Shown one piece after another: positions 24,514 through 36,989 of a DNA stretch of 64,000 nt. Source of the stretch: Epichloe hybrida (taxonomy: Eukaryota; Ascomycota; Sordariomycetes; Hypocreales; Clavicipitaceae); the NCBI GenBank assembly GCA_019022495.1, contig JAFEKR010000011.1, positions 1,054,001-1,118,000 on the forward strand. Direction: 5' to 3'. How positions within the stretch are numbered: position 1 is the first letter of the stretch; each line of letters starts with the position of its first letter. The position numbers were made by a program, and so were the translations under genes. A model generated the notes under the pieces. It was given only the letters and a program-made list of their open reading frames with translations. It searched no databases and had not been told where the DNA came from.

Positions 24514-26592
24514 TCATGCCTTTTTCACATCCCTCAGCCTCTTGTACTTTCGCGGGTCCTTGCGACTCATGGTCCTCTGGTCCCGTGTTCCTTTCCCTCC
24601 CTCCCAGAATCCCCTCCCCTTCTTGCCGATGACGCTGCGTCCGCAGAACCCGCAGGCCTCGACCATGAAGTTCTGCTCCCGACTGCACCAGCCGCAGACC
24701 ATGCGGTTCGCCCATTCATTCATGTGGTCTTCCTTGTCGTCGTGACACTTGTCGCATGGATGAACGCGGTTGCAACATGAGAACCGGAACCAGCGGTACG
24801 ACTTGCGGTAGTGAGGGCAGGTGCCTCTGTCGGCGAGAGCTTCTCCGGCATGGAGGCCCAGCTTCTCCGTCTTCCCGCGTGCGCCGGCTGCTGGTGGAGG
24901 CAGCGACCCGGGCGAGATGAATAGGAACTTGACCTCGGGAATCTTCAAGGTGAATTTGCCGTGGCATTCGCGGCAGACATTGGTCATGGTTTCGCCCCGA
25001 ACCGATACGAGCCCTTGGCCAGCACTTGAGCACCGCGCACAGGTTGGCACAAAGGTGCTCGGGAGCATGTCTGCCACTTTGCAGCCGGAGGCATCAACGA
25101 ATCCGGCTCGAGAAGAGTGCTCGTGAACCAAGGTCTGGACGAACCTGGCTGTGAGCTGCATGCCGCATTTTTTACAGCTCGCCGTCTTCTCGGTCCCAGG
25201 CTTTAAGCCCGTCATGTCATTCGTAGTTTTGCATCGCTCGCACTTGACGCTGATGCTCAAAATTGAAACCTGTAGCACTTCAATGCCGTGGAGCTCAATA
25301 CGAGGGAACGACATCATGGTGCCCTTCTCTGATACAGTCTCGGTTGGGTGCGAAAGTGGCAAAGCCTCGCCATCTCCATCGCGTAGCGCCACACCGCCAT
25401 TGTCATCATCATCATCTGTGCCAGAGTACGACCCACTGGAATCTTCCGCCTCCTCCTCGCTACCCTCTTGAGGATAGTCCCATTCTGGTGGCCGTGGGAT
25501 AACCTTGATGTGGCTTCTCTCATCACTTGAGACCTTAGAGGGGCCAGCATCCGGTATCTCGGACTGGGCTTCATTCAAAACCTCTTCTGATTTCTGGGCT
25601 TCGACTTTCCCAGCCGACTCTTTGGCCTGCTTAGCCAGGACATGTAGACTCTGAACCAGAAAGTTCATGTGGCTCATGAGAGACATGGACTTTTGCCCAG
25701 CTGCTCGTTTGGTGAAGAGCTCCTCCACCGGCTCCGCATCAGCAGCATCTGCCTCGTTGAGTTGGATCCTCAGGTCTTGCAACGGGTACAAGAGGGGTAC
25801 AATCAAATGAAGACTATTCACCGAATGCAGTCCATTCGGCAGCTCATTCCTTCTTTTCGGCTCAATGGGTAAAGTGAAGACGATACCGTCTGCAGACCGT
25901 CGAAATCGGGGCAATCGACCCATGCGCGCTTCCAGCTGACGCACTTCTTGGGCTCTTTTTGCCTTGGCATCAGCAATCTCTTCTCTGGAAAATGACGGCT
26001 CAGGAACGTAGAGTCTTGATGCAGACTTTGGCTTCACAACCTCTTTACTGGGGGCGGCCATCGTCGACTGCTTCACGGAGCCAGTGGCGTCAATGTGTCT
26101 CATATCTTTGAACGCAACCAGCTTCACAGTCTCCGTCCTTTCTTCAGACAAGAGTTTCTCCAGGTTTTTGTCTAAAGCGTTGACAATAGAGAGAATTGTG
26201 GCGCCTTTCCTTTCTCTGGCCAGCCGATCCCATCCTCTCTCGATGTTAATTCCGAAGCCTCGAGGGATGTTGCTATTCCGCACGTGCAGCCCCGGCCTTT
26301 CGGCTGGATACTGTGCCGGAACGCGAACATCGCACTCGAGATGCGTCAATTCGAATGGAAAATCGGGATCCGAAGGCCTGAGCCTGAACACCAAGGAGGT
26401 GACTCCGTCCCCGACGGTTGACTCTTTGGGAGAGAATCGTCGTCGGAGTTGCTCGAGTTGGTATCCACGGGGGTCCTCGGCCTGCGACGAGGGAATCGGC
26501 TTTGGCACAACACGGGATGTAGAGGGCTCCACGACAGCCTGTCTACGGGTTGGTGGTGAAGAACCATCTCTCTGCGTCTCCAAGGCAATCAT
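24514..26592 (-). CDS. CHY-type zinc-finger protein with RWD-like N-terminus
   Basis: Single open frame of 692 aa. The start is taken at the ATG at 26592 (MIALETQRDG); a second in-frame ATG at 26685 would add 31 residues. Residues of about 60-190 have the look of an RWD-like fold (FRLRPSDPDFPFELTHLECDVRVPAQYP). Two CxxC zinc-ribbon-like pairs follow (CERC...CKKC; CARC...CREC). The C-terminal CHY zinc finger (about residues 590-650) contains GTCPHYRKSYRWFRFSCCNR, CDKCHDD and CGWCSREQ. The tail is basic (MSRKDPRKYKRL). CHY fingers bind several zinc ions. Yeast Hot13 carries one and works in mitochondrial intermembrane-space import, but this long architecture is different and its function is unknown. 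A Glu/Asp/Ser-rich linker lies at about residues 365-415. Confidence 0.85.
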   Translation of the reverse strand: MIALETQRDGSSPPTRRQAVVEPSTSRVVPKPIPSSQAEDPRGYQLEQLRRRFSPKESTVGDGVTSLVFRLRPSDPDFPFELTHLECDVRVPAQYPAERPGLHVRNSNIPRGFGINIERGWDRLARERKGATILSIVNALDKNLEKLLSEERTETVKLVAFKDMRHIDATGSVKQSTMAAPSKEVVKPKSASRLYVPEPSFSREEIADAKAKRAQEVRQLEARMGRLPRFRRSADGIVFTLPIEPKRRNELPNGLHSVNSLHLIVPLLYPLQDLRIQLNEADAADAEPVEELFTKRAAGQKSMSLMSHMNFLVQSLHVLAKQAKESAGKVEAQKSEEVLNEAQSEIPDAGPSKVSSDERSHIKVIPRPPEWDYPQEGSEEEAEDSSGSYSGTDDDDDNGGVALRDGDGEALPLSHPTETVSEKGTMMSFPRIELHGIEVLQVSILSISVKCERCKTTNDMTGLKPGTEKTASCKKCGMQLTARFVQTLVHEHSSRAGFVDASGCKVADMLPSTFVPTCARCSSAGQGLVSVRGETMTNVCRECHGKFTLKIPEVKFLFISPGSLPPPAAGARGKTEKLGLHAGEALADRGTCPHYRKSYRWFRFSCCNRVHPCDKCHDDKEDHMNEWANRMVCGWCSREQNFMVEACGFCGRSVIGKKGRGFWEGGKGTRDQRTMSRKDPRKYKRLRDVKKA

Positions 26593-29500
26593 GGTTAAAT
26601 GAACACGATCCTGTGCCGGTGATTGATGGATGGAATGGTGGATGACGTGAGGGGCTTCGCTTTCTATAATTATTTCCCCGAACAAAGGAAAGAATCAACG
26701 CCGTCCACGAAGGAGGATATGTACAGACAAATGGACAAGAAGTATCAATTTGATGAGGGGGAAGGGGACAGTCGAAGAAGGTGAGAAGGCGGATTGAGCT
26801 TCGTTGAAAGTGGGGTGCAGGCGGGGCTGCGTCTTGCTGCTCTCCAGATCGAGCCGTGTCAAATTCTGCCCATAATAATGTAATACTCAGAATGGCTCAT
26901 CCTCTGAGTCAGAGTCGTAGTCATTCAGCTTTTCGCAATGCGCCGAACGCGTCTCGAGGATATCATTGTGTTGTGCTACATGGTTCGACTGGCGTCAATT
27001 CCGACGCCAGCACTGGCAAAGAACTATTGAGACGGCAATGTGTAATGAAACCACGGCAGATGCTGTAATGTGGTGGTGATACATTTATGATTCGGTCCAC
27101 CTATATCAAGTTGATGGCTTTTCTCCTCCACTACGCAGGCATACCTTCGTAACGCAATTCACATTGCTGAACAGGTGAGTAGCATGACAACAGGGCAGAA
27201 CTACATCAAGTGAGTTGGACGCACGTTCTGTACGACTCACCATAGGTCAGGGGCAACGACCTCATCACAGTTCATTTTCTTGCAAATATGACGCCTATTG
27301 TCCTTTCTTCCCTTGACCTGTTACATGCAATCTACTTGCCCCTTCGATATCATCAATTGATGATGCCCACATGTCCATGTCTCGGATAGTTCAGCAACTT
27401 CGGAATCCACATCGCGGAGTAAGCCACGTTATTCTACGGAGGGCGGGGCTGATATCGATCTGATGGCCAGAGCCACAACTCGATGGAGATTGAATGCTTT
27501 GAAATGCTAGCGTGGTTAATACCTAGTCAAGGCCAAGACCGGGCTATTCCGTGATGTCGAGAACAGTGGAGAATCGAGGCTGATGTGTTGTCTCTTGCCC
27601 CCTCCGTCTCCACGAGACATGGCACATGAAAGGACAGCAATTCGGAGCTAAGAGTGACAAGAGGAGAGGGGCGTGTCACGTATCGTGGGAGAAGAAGTCC
27701 TGCAGAAACTGGGGTTTGTTGTAGGTGCTAAAATTGTCAACACGATGGCTTGATGCGCCGCGGGTGTGCATCGGGCATGCAGCAAAGCCAAGGGTCGGCC
27801 ACGTCGATGCAGCCACAAATAAGCATCATCAAGCGTCATACAGATAGGTAGGTTTGTTCATCCCGTGGAAAGTTGGCGGTTAACTCGACTATGGAATACG
27901 GAACATGGAATACGGGGGACCGGATGTGTCGTGTCGTGTCGTGTCGTGTCCTGCCGGTAATTGAATTAATCGTTGGAGTGGAGAGTCTTCGTGACCACCA
28001 TGAGGTGAGTTGTTCTGTGCCAGGGGAGCGCGGCTTTATGGCCAACTCATCAACTAAATCATCACGTAGGCAGGGCCCGTGAATGCATTGGCATCTTCAC
28101 CGCAACAACCAGTGGCTCGAGTATCTGTGTAAAGGAGGGGCGTATGAGCCACCCAGATCTCTTGGATCTAATCTAGGCAGGGCGCATTCGAGGTTAGATT
28201 TGTTTTGAAATGTGCTCTTTGGGCCGCGCTGTCGAGGTCAACGTGCCACGAGGGTGCGATTGGGAGGGTTGGCACAATCGGAGACAACTGTTGGGATGCA
28301 TCGGGGTGCATGGGGGTGGATTGGATGGACAACTCAGCATTTCTCTTCTCTGGCAGATGACCCAGATGACCCAGGGCCAGGGGAAGGAGCAGCCCAGAGG
28401 GCGGTGAGGGTGAGAGGATTCTGGAGGGCCGAGCCACCCACATTTTAAATTCTTTTTTTTTAAATTATTAAAGTTGATCGTGACAAGCGGCCATCTTGAC
28501 TGACCGTTGCGGAAATGGCTGCGGCCCGGGACGCCGAACTGATTTTCATTACCAGCCATCACACTTGTTGTTGAGCATGTGTGTTTCTGGAAATCCGAAA
28601 GAGCATGTATCGGAGGTATCAGAGTAGATGGAGAGCAGCATTCTTGTGTGATTTACTCCCAGCGCTCCATCCACAACATCCCTCCCCCGTTTTCTTTCAT
28701 GGTTGAGGCCACATACAATGAGTGCACATGTCTCAAAGGCAAGAGCTTCCAAGAAGTTCCTGGTCACGTTCACACCAATGTGAAAAAGTCAACAGGTTAA
28801 GGTAAAACCTCAAACATTATACAATTCAGACCTACTCGATGCGCGCCCGAGTGGCACCCTCCGGAACAGACGGTGAGAGTCGCTCGCGTCCGCCACTCTC
28901 CGCCACGCTGCAAGCAGTCCCGCCTGCTGACGGAACAAAAATACCAGACGGGCTCTCCGCCACACTGGACGTGAATCCTGAATCTCACACCGGTCCCGGT
29001 GCAGCGAGGCTGGGCCGTGTTGTCCCTGGCCGCCGGAAGACATGCATGCGCTGAGTCAGGAGGGAGCGGCGTGTACATGAGCAAATGCAACCTTACCTCA
29101 CAAACCCATCGCTTTGTACGGATTGCCGAGTGTACGGAGTAAATTTTACGGAGTATGGAAAACGAAGTAAGCGGCAGGGCGCCGGTGTGTTGCACAAATG
29201 CTAATATTGCGCTGTGGTCGGCCAGAAATCTTCATCTACGCCCGAAGCACCGCCTCAGTTGCAGTTGAAGTTGCATTTGCATTTGTATCTGCGCAAGGCT
29301 GCTTGCCCGCCCGGCTAAGGGTTGCCTCACGATGACATGACGCTCTCGTAATCTGGGTCCAACGCTGACATCACCACATGGTGAACAGATGGAGATACTT
29401 GCTCTGTATGCATACGCCGGACCAAGTATACGGAACACGCAGAATGGGGGCTATTTCTGATACAACCTTAAATTCAAAAAAAAGAAAATGAAAAAAAAAA

Positions 29501-30561
29501 AATGCATTGGCGATATTATCGGTATTTAAATCTCAAGTTAAAAAAGACTCATCAGAAGTTAAGGGCAATAAATCCGGGCTTGACCCAGTCCCTGCATATC
29601 CGCGCCACGTTATCCGGACGACGCGGATGTAACCCAAATACTGAACTCTGCTGGTCTCGGGCCGTCAAACTTCTAGACCCTTTGCTTCACGAATGTCTCG
29701 AGCATTGGGGAAGGTGTCTACGCGTCTTGGGCTAAGCACATGACCTTGTCTGACAGCAGGCGGGCTGCTTCACGCCGCGCTTGTCTCATGATGGGACATG
29801 GGACTTTGCCATCTAAACGTCGTCGTAGCCCTACTGATGCGGAACGAAATGCCATTTTCTCGGTATTTCTGAGATTGCGATACCCTCTCCGCTCGACGCC
29901 TTGTCGTCGCCGTCACCAAGTCCCGTCATTCCTTACGGCGTACACCAAACACTGGCATCGGCAAGCATCAGTACAAGCCTATCTGTGCGCCCTGCGACCA
30001 TCTCCCTCACCTCCACCGCCTCGTCGCATTCATCGCAAACTAGAAGCGTGCGTGTGTGGATGGTACACATGGATAGCACACATGGCTTTCTACGAGACTT
30101 GCTGTGAGAACAAAACCCGCAGATTGTGCGATGCTGTTGTGGAGTGAAAATAGAATATTCCCTGTGGAAGCCGAACAAACATGAAGCTGAATTAGGCAAA
30201 CTTGAGCGGGAAAATGCATCAATGTTTTCTTCTAATACGTGAAAGCTGCATTTCATCAGATGCAGTAACTGAAGATGCCCTCTCGACTTGGACATCCATC
30301 TCCTTGAAATGCTATCAGCCCCATCTCCATAGCGGAATTAATCGACGACACGTAGTATCATCTCGCCTGCAGTTCTTGGAGAAAGTTTTGTTGCGAATAC
30401 ATTCCAATTCGCGACCTTGCACATAGCTCTGTTCAGTGGTTGAAATGGCTGACTCGGTGTCGGGTCTGAACAGGTATGTATTTGCAATATCTTTTGTACC
30501 TTGAATGCATCGTTTTGGTATATTCCTTTCTTCCTTTTTGATTGTCTACCATAACCCCTCT
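26593..30561. other. Intergenic region, about 4 kb, no gene supported
   Basis: Contains a (GTGTC)5 repeat at 27926-27950, two TACGGAGTA motifs 14 bp apart (29133 and 29147), and A-runs at about 29475-29500. Frames at 29740-30147 are Ser/Arg-rich with no conserved motif, so they are not called. Confidence 0.5.
27926..27950. repeat. GTGTC pentanucleotide repeat, five copies
   Basis: Five perfect GTGTC units. An imperfect repeat of ATGGAATACGG lies just upstream (27892-27915). Confidence 0.85.
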
Positions 30562-32497
30562 CTAAAAGTCGTTGTCATCCGCGCCCGAAACAATAACGTT
30601 ATTCACCTTCAGAACCATGCGACATAACTGTGTAGCCAGCTGAAGCTGCTGTTTCTTTCCGATCAACGGGTCAATAACGAAGGCGTCCTTCATATCGTTG
30701 TTGCCACGCCCCATGCAGTCGACACCTAGCTTGCCACGACCGCTTGGGCCAGCCTTGACCTGTTGGCTTTTCACTTCGGCCAGAGTAGAAATGGGGTTCA
30801 GGCCGCTGTTCTCGGCCAGCGTCATGGGAACGGTATCCAAAGCCTCTGAGAAAGCGCGCATTGCATACTGCTCCAGACCAGGGGTTTTGACAGCAGCATC
30901 TTCCACGGCTAATGAGCAGGCAATCTCAGCGGCACCGCCTCCGTAAACGACACGGTTATCTCGGACCAGATTCCTCACAACACACAGAGCATCGTGTAGT
31001 GATCGCTTGGCTTCGTCAATGATCTGCAGAGTCGTGTTAGTCCAAAATGTCTGCCCTTTGCTTTGCATCCAATCATGTAAAACCTACCATCTTGTTACTG
31101 CCGCGGCAGAACACAGTTACAGCGCGAGTGTTGGCACACTCCTCAATGACCAACATCTTCTCTCTCGTAGTGCCGAAGATCATCTCACGGACGACACCGG
31201 CAGAGCCAAGTTTCTCAGGCTTAAGGTCTTCAAATCGGGGGACTATTCTGCCATTCGTGGCAATGGCGATGAGCTCAATTTCGGGGCCGCCGACCCATCT
31301 GACAGCTGGAAGCCCGTTTTGTAAGAGCAAGTGGTTGGCTTCATCGTCGAAGCCCCATTGACAGATAGCCAGGTTGGCACCGGTATCCTTGACCTGCTGA
31401 ATCATCTCAATAAATTTCTCCCTTTCGTAACTTTGAAGCTTTTTGAATTCCTCTACACTGCCGATTTCAAGCTTGTGCTTAGTCTTGGGTTTGGGAGGCT
31501 CGAAGGCGCAGGTCAAAATCGCAATTTTGGCATCGCGCACCTCCGAGGGCATCTGAGGGTGGGAGAAGTCTTTGTCAACGATGACGCCTTTCACGAGCAG
31601 AGTGTCCTCGAGAGAACCTCCGACCTTGCCATCAACCTTGATCAACTCGAAATCAACGTCTTTTCGCTCCAGATCGGCAACGGACAGAACAGCATCGACG
31701 GCAATGTTGGCGAATTGGTCGTGGGCTTTAGAGACAATTTTGCTTCCCAAGCTTGTTCGTGCAACCTTCACTAAGTTGGCAGTTTCTGTTTTGGAAAATT
31801 CGATCGTGTCAGAGATTTTGTCCAATTCGGCGACGGCAATGTCACAAGCTTGATCGTAGCCATCGGCAATTCGGATGGGGTGGATGCCCTTGTCGATGAG
31901 ATCGGCCGCTTGCTCCAGCAAAGCACCAGCCAGGACGACGACGCCGGTGGTACCATCGCCAATCTCGTCATCTTGGGACTTTGAGAGTTCGACCAAAAGC
32001 TTGGCGATGTGGCTGCTAACTTCCATTTGCTGCAGAATAGTGGCGCCGTCATTGGTGACGGTAATGTCTCCATCAGGAGAGATTAGGATCTTATCGAGGC
32101 CGCGGGGACCGAGAGAGGATTTGACAATGTTGGCAACGGTTCTCGCGGCGAGGATATGGGACTTGACAGCTTCATTTCCGAATTGACGTTTCTTTTTGCC
32201 TTGACTATGTATTTGTTAGCAACTCTTCCGTACGAACCAGCATGTATAGATTTTGAACTGGGTGCGGCTTACTCCCTGACGATGATGAAGGGTCGACCTT
32301 GTTCATCTTTCATAACCGCCGCTGTTCAAACAGAATAACAAGTTAGTTGTCAGGTCGCATTTTCGGGATTCTTGAGAAATCGTAATTACCATTAGAAACG
32401 TCCAAATCTGTGCACTACTTGTCAGCTTGCCGATATTGACCAGTTCTCCCTCCACCCTGTGAACTTGGGAAATTCAGTTGTACTTACTCAGTGACAT
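30562..32497 (-). CDS. CCT5: T-complex protein 1 subunit epsilon (CCT/TRiC chaperonin)
   Basis: Five exons: 32497-32488, 32407-32390, 32321-32273, 32204-31088, 31023-30562; introns 80, 68, 68 and 64 bp; 551 aa. The first exon is only 10 nt (ATG plus seven), the second 18 nt. The N-terminus reads [20 protein letters not shown]. Group II chaperonin signatures are present: [48 protein letters not shown], and [13 protein letters not shown] near the C-terminus. CCT5 is one of eight subunits of the cytosolic double-ring chaperonin that folds actin and tubulin using ATP; the subunit identity follows from overall similarity. It is divergent from HBS1 with 705 bp between the start codons. Confidence 0.96.
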
Positions 32498-33202
32498 CTT
32501 GGCGGCACTTGCCCAGAGGCTTAAGCTGTGATCGCCCCTTGCGTATAGTTTGAAAGCTTGCCGGCGGAACTGAGAGACCCCGAAGCTTGATTATGGGCTG
32601 TAGCTTGGAGCTTGTCGTCGTGGCCGAATTTTTTGAATACTGGTGCTGCCTTGAACCGTCACAGTGCGGGACACGGGAAAAAGAAATCCCCGCCGCGCGT
32701 TGGCGTTTTTTTTTTTGTGGTCTGGTGGGCGTTAGGCTTCGGCAGGCTTCTGTGGCGGTCACGCAGACACCAACCAGACAGACACGGCTCCAGGCTGTTA
32801 TTAATATCGAGCTCTAGACAAGGCAGCGGGGCATTGCGAGCGAGCCCAAGCTCAAGGTTTTGCCCCTCCACGACGGCGGAGGTTAATTTTGCCCCGCGTC
32901 ATCATTCATCCATCTGCGCTTAACGAACATTTTCGTCCTCACGACTATTGCTTTATTTTATGTTTCTCTTTAGCAGTGTTCTCTAACAGTGTAGGGCACA
33001 GTCGCTTCTAAACATTCATTGCTCCATTCCCTTTTTAATTGTCTTCATATTCATTTGGTCTTGAATATTAAAAGTCGACATCCTGCTGACCGCTGAAGTC
33101 ACGCTCATAGACCAAAGGACTTTAGTGCTCACGGTGTAACGGGTCGAGGAGCCTTCGACAATCCTTTCAAGCCAGTCACATCCTCTCCTACAACATTAAG
33201 CA
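32498..33202. promoter_or_regulatory. Shared divergent promoter region CCT5/HBS1
   Basis: 705 bp between two start codons on opposite strands, containing the 5' leaders and presumably both promoters. A T10-type run lies near 32706. I see no clear TATA box or named transcription-factor site. Confidence 0.5.
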
Positions 33203-35813
33203 ATGGCACCGGCCGATCTTTATGATGAAGATGACTTATATGACGGGGACGACTACGAAGAGGGCGCGGAAGAGGAACTGAGCGCGGAGGATCAGGCCAG
33301 CATGGAGAAAGGCACTGCAGATGTCAAGAAGTCGCTGGGCGCGAATGCAGGCAAAGTTACTGTCAAACAGATCCAAGAAGCACTTTGGCACTATTTTTAC
33401 GATGTGGAAAAATCAGTGGCTTATTTGAGCAAGACATTTGTTACACCGCCGCCCAAAGCTACACCCAAAAATGTCCCCGAGGGTAAGTTGAACGGATTCT
33501 CTTTTTCGTCCACGCTCGGCCTGTTTGTGAGATCGACCGGAGCGGATACTGGGATGCCATCGATGGGCTCTCAGCAACTTGAAACCATGCCACCACCGCC
33601 AGAACAAGCGTTCGGTTTCAGTCAGGGTTTAACTCCATTGAAGCCTGATTTTAGCGATATGCCATGGTTAGGAATACCCCCAAATCGCCAGGCCAGACTC
33701 ATCTCGCCGAATCGTCCTCGGGGTGGTCTCCTCGGCGGGGCAGAAGGGACACCTAAATTGTCAAAGCTTCAAGCCTTGGCTGCAGCCAGGAAAAAGAAGA
33801 ATGACGAAAAGAAGGAGCAAACAAAGACGTCACAAGCCGAAAATGGACTCAAACGGTTGTCTATCACGGATGGCAGTCAGAAGGAAAACACCAAAGCATC
33901 TCCATACCCGTCGAAGAAGCTTCGCGGCATTGAAGAATCTACAACAGCTCGCTCGACTCTCAACAATTTGACTCCACAAAAAAGCTATCACGGTCTGCAA
34001 TCTGACGAAAATTACAATGAAAATCGTGTAACTCAGAAAGATATATCTGCAAGATCATCACCTACCCCAGCCGATGATGGAGTGGAGGAATTCGATGCAC
34101 CACTGGTTCCCAATTGCACACCATCTCCATTCGCCAAAACTCTGTTTGGTTCTGCTCCGGATAATCGTCAAGCAAACAGGCCTGATTTTTATGCAATGCC
34201 ATACGCCTCATCTTCATTTTTCACCAATGCATTTTCCGAGCCTAGTCCCGATGATGTTGTCCTGGCAGCGCAAGCAAAAGGTTCGAATTTTGCGAGGACA
34301 AAATGATGAGCTAATTCTAATGATATTCTTCAGCGGGGAAGAGGGCTTTGCCTGCTCCTAAAACAGCAGCTTCAACGAGCAAAAAAGCCCTCAAAGGCGA
34401 TACCACTTTCAAGGATGTCAATGTGGTAAATGGTGTCTCAAATCTCAAAGTTAGCGATGTTCCTCCCCCAAAGAGCAAAGGCTTGGACGTGGTGAAAGAA
34501 TACGAGAACAGTAATAGCAAAAAGAGCATCAGCTTTGTCGTAGTCGGTAAGTCTATGCAGCTATGGTAATTCAACGCGAGATTTCACTCTGACCAGCAGC
34601 AGGACATGTCGACGCAGGGAAGAGCACGCTTATGGGACGACTTTTACTTGAGCTGAAATATGTCCAAGAACGAACTGTCGACAAGTATCGTAGACAGGCT
34701 GAAAAGTCTGGAAAACAGTCTTTTGCTCTGGCTTGGGTGATGGACCAGAGAACTGAGGAGAGAGAACGCGGTGTCACAATCGACATTGCTACGAACCATT
34801 TTGAGACCCCGAACACCAGATTCACGATTCTAGACGCGCCAGGTCATCGCGATTTCGTGCCCAATATGATTGCTGGTGCGAGCCAGGCGGATTTTGCCAT
34901 TCTCGTCATTGATGCGAATACTGGCGCCTACGAGAAGGGCCTCAAAGGTCAAACAAGAGAGCATGTATTGTTACTGCGCAGTCTTGGTGTGCAACGCTTG
35001 ATCGTGGCCGTCAACAAGCTTGACATGGTTGGGTGGTCTCAAGACAGATTTGACGAAATTACTCAGCAGGTTATGGGCTTCCTCACCGGCCTGGGCTTTC
35101 AAAGCAAGCTCGTCAGCTTCGTTCCAATCTCAGGTCTCAACGGAGATAACATCGCAAGAAAGACTGAAGACAAGGCTGCTACTTGGTACACTGGCCCAAC
35201 TTTGATGGAGACTCTGGAAGACTCTGAACCATCACCATCTCGAACACTTACAAAGCCATTCCGGATGTCAATTTCAGAAGTGTTTCGAAGTCAGCAACAA
35301 GGAACTACCACTCTCGCCGGCCGAATCGATGCTGGAACTGTTCAGATCGGTGATGCTATGGTAGTGCAACCTAGTGGAGAGCAGGCATACATCAAATCAA
35401 TCATGACTGATGCGGATTCTCAAGAATGGGCCGTTGCTGGACAGAGCGTCAACATTGCTTTGACGGACATGGACCCCATCCATATTCGCGTAGGCGACAT
35501 CTTGTGCGGTGCCGTGGATCCCATCAGTGTTGGCGACACATTTACAATGAGAGCTATGGCGTTTGAGTACTTGATGCCCATGCCTGTCGACCTTCATCGA
35601 GGACGCCTGCACGCTGCTGGGCAGATTCAGTCCATACCTGCTACGCTCGACAAAGCTACTGGCGAAATTATCAAAAAGAAGCCCAAAGTGGTTCAACCAG
35701 GCGGCGTAGCCAGAGTCATGGTTAAGTTGGCTTCGAAAGTTCCGTTGGAAAAGGGTCAGAGAGTTGTTCTTCGAAGCGGAGGAGAAACGATTGCCGCTGG
35801 TCTATTAGAATGA
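33203..35813 (+). CDS. HBS1: Hbs1-type translational GTPase (ribosome rescue)
   Basis: Exons 33203-34280, 34334-34546 and 34603-35813; introns 53 bp (unusual GTTCGA donor) and 56 bp; 833 aa. An acidic start is followed by an HBS1_N-like helical domain (about residues 25-80, VKQIQEALWHYFYDVEKSVAYL) and a long Ser/Lys-rich linker containing LSKLQALAAARKKK. The EF1A-like GTPase domain follows. G1 GHVDAGKST is created exactly by the second splice. Switch I contains ERERGVTID, G3 is DAPGH, G4 is NKLDMVGW; the two beta-barrel domains come after. Hbs1 works with Dom34/Pelota to release stalled ribosomes in no-go and non-stop mRNA decay. The linker separates it from EF1A and from Sup35, which has a prion-like N-terminus. 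A GTAAGT at 33483 might mark a further intron, but no convincing acceptor was found. Confidence 0.93.
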
Positions 35814-36989
35814 GCGTATCCTGTAAGGTCAGAGTAATCTTGGTCGGCAAATTTTAATCACGCGACTATAGAAACAAATGAGTCATATAGAGCAGAAGCC
35901 AGATGTGAGAATAATAAGGGATTTGGCATGCTGAGTTGCTGACGCTGTTGAGGGTTGCATCATTACTCTATGGAGTCCATGCACATGCAGCCGGAATACT
36001 CTCGAAGTCTCCAAGTGGATCATTTACGACATTGTGGAAGTATGTAAGTTGTGCAACGGTGTCCTGTTGCTTTCTTACAGACTAACAAACAATCAAGAAG
36101 GCGTGCGGTGGCGGCTAATTTGAGTCACTGTGACGTGTGGATGCAACCAGAACATCTCGGAACCTACTAGGCACTTGGACGCCAAAGCGACATTCCAGCT
36201 GGGACGAGCAGTCTGCACTCCATGCGTTGACCGCCTTCGCTTAATTAGTCTCCGTCTCTACTCCGTATGTAGGTACGTATTGACACAGTACATGGCTCTG
36301 TACTCCGTATGTACAGGAAACTTTCGTCCAAACATGATTGGTGGCGCTTGAGATGCGACTCGCATGAGGGTCAGCGTTTGGACACTGTGGCGCCAATGGC
36401 AGGCTAAAATGTGCCGGACCCTGTGTGGTCATCGGTCTTGGCACTGTCTCCGGTAGAGCTACCGCAGAAGCTTCATGTATGTATGCAGGGGGTTTAAGGG
36501 CAGCACTGTGAGCAAAAGATAACGAAAGACGCTACAAACCTGAGCGTGAAACCCGGCTTTGAGCTCCTTGCTGTCGCCCCTTTGGGCGCTTGAGAACATA
36601 CAGTGCGAGGCCTGAACCGGACCCATTCACAGACCCCTGTCACGTGGGGCTAGCTCTGAGTTGTGAGGCCCGCCAGAAACCTTGCGTGCAATCTGGCCTT
36701 TTGTGCACTCTTTTGAACACGACATTCATTCTTTCGATGCACCGCTTATTCTTAAGCTGTTGCGCATCTACTTTCTCGACCCTACTTTTTGTCTCTTCTC
36801 CAACTCCAACCTCAATTGATACCCATTCCACCCCTTCGGTGAAGACGCTAGATTGAGGACGAAAAGAACCTCTCTGCGGCGCAGAGTGATAACTCTTTCA
36901 TTTTCTTCTCTTGTCATACAATCAGTCTCATTTACTCGCGAGAGCTACGTTAGGGGCACCGCAGACTTACCACGCACAGCCTATTCGCA
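35814..36989 (+). promoter_or_regulatory. Intergenic region and 5' leader of KAR2
   Basis: About 1.2 kb without a gene. It has TACTCCGTA copies at 36259 and 36301 and a CACGTG box at 36640-36645. The last 200 bp before the BiP start are C/T-rich. I could not identify a confident unfolded-protein-response element. Confidence 0.45.

Noticed and set aside
29740..30147. Ser/Arg-rich + strand frames
   Set aside because: The apparent protein-like segments are in different frames and no domain could be recognised.
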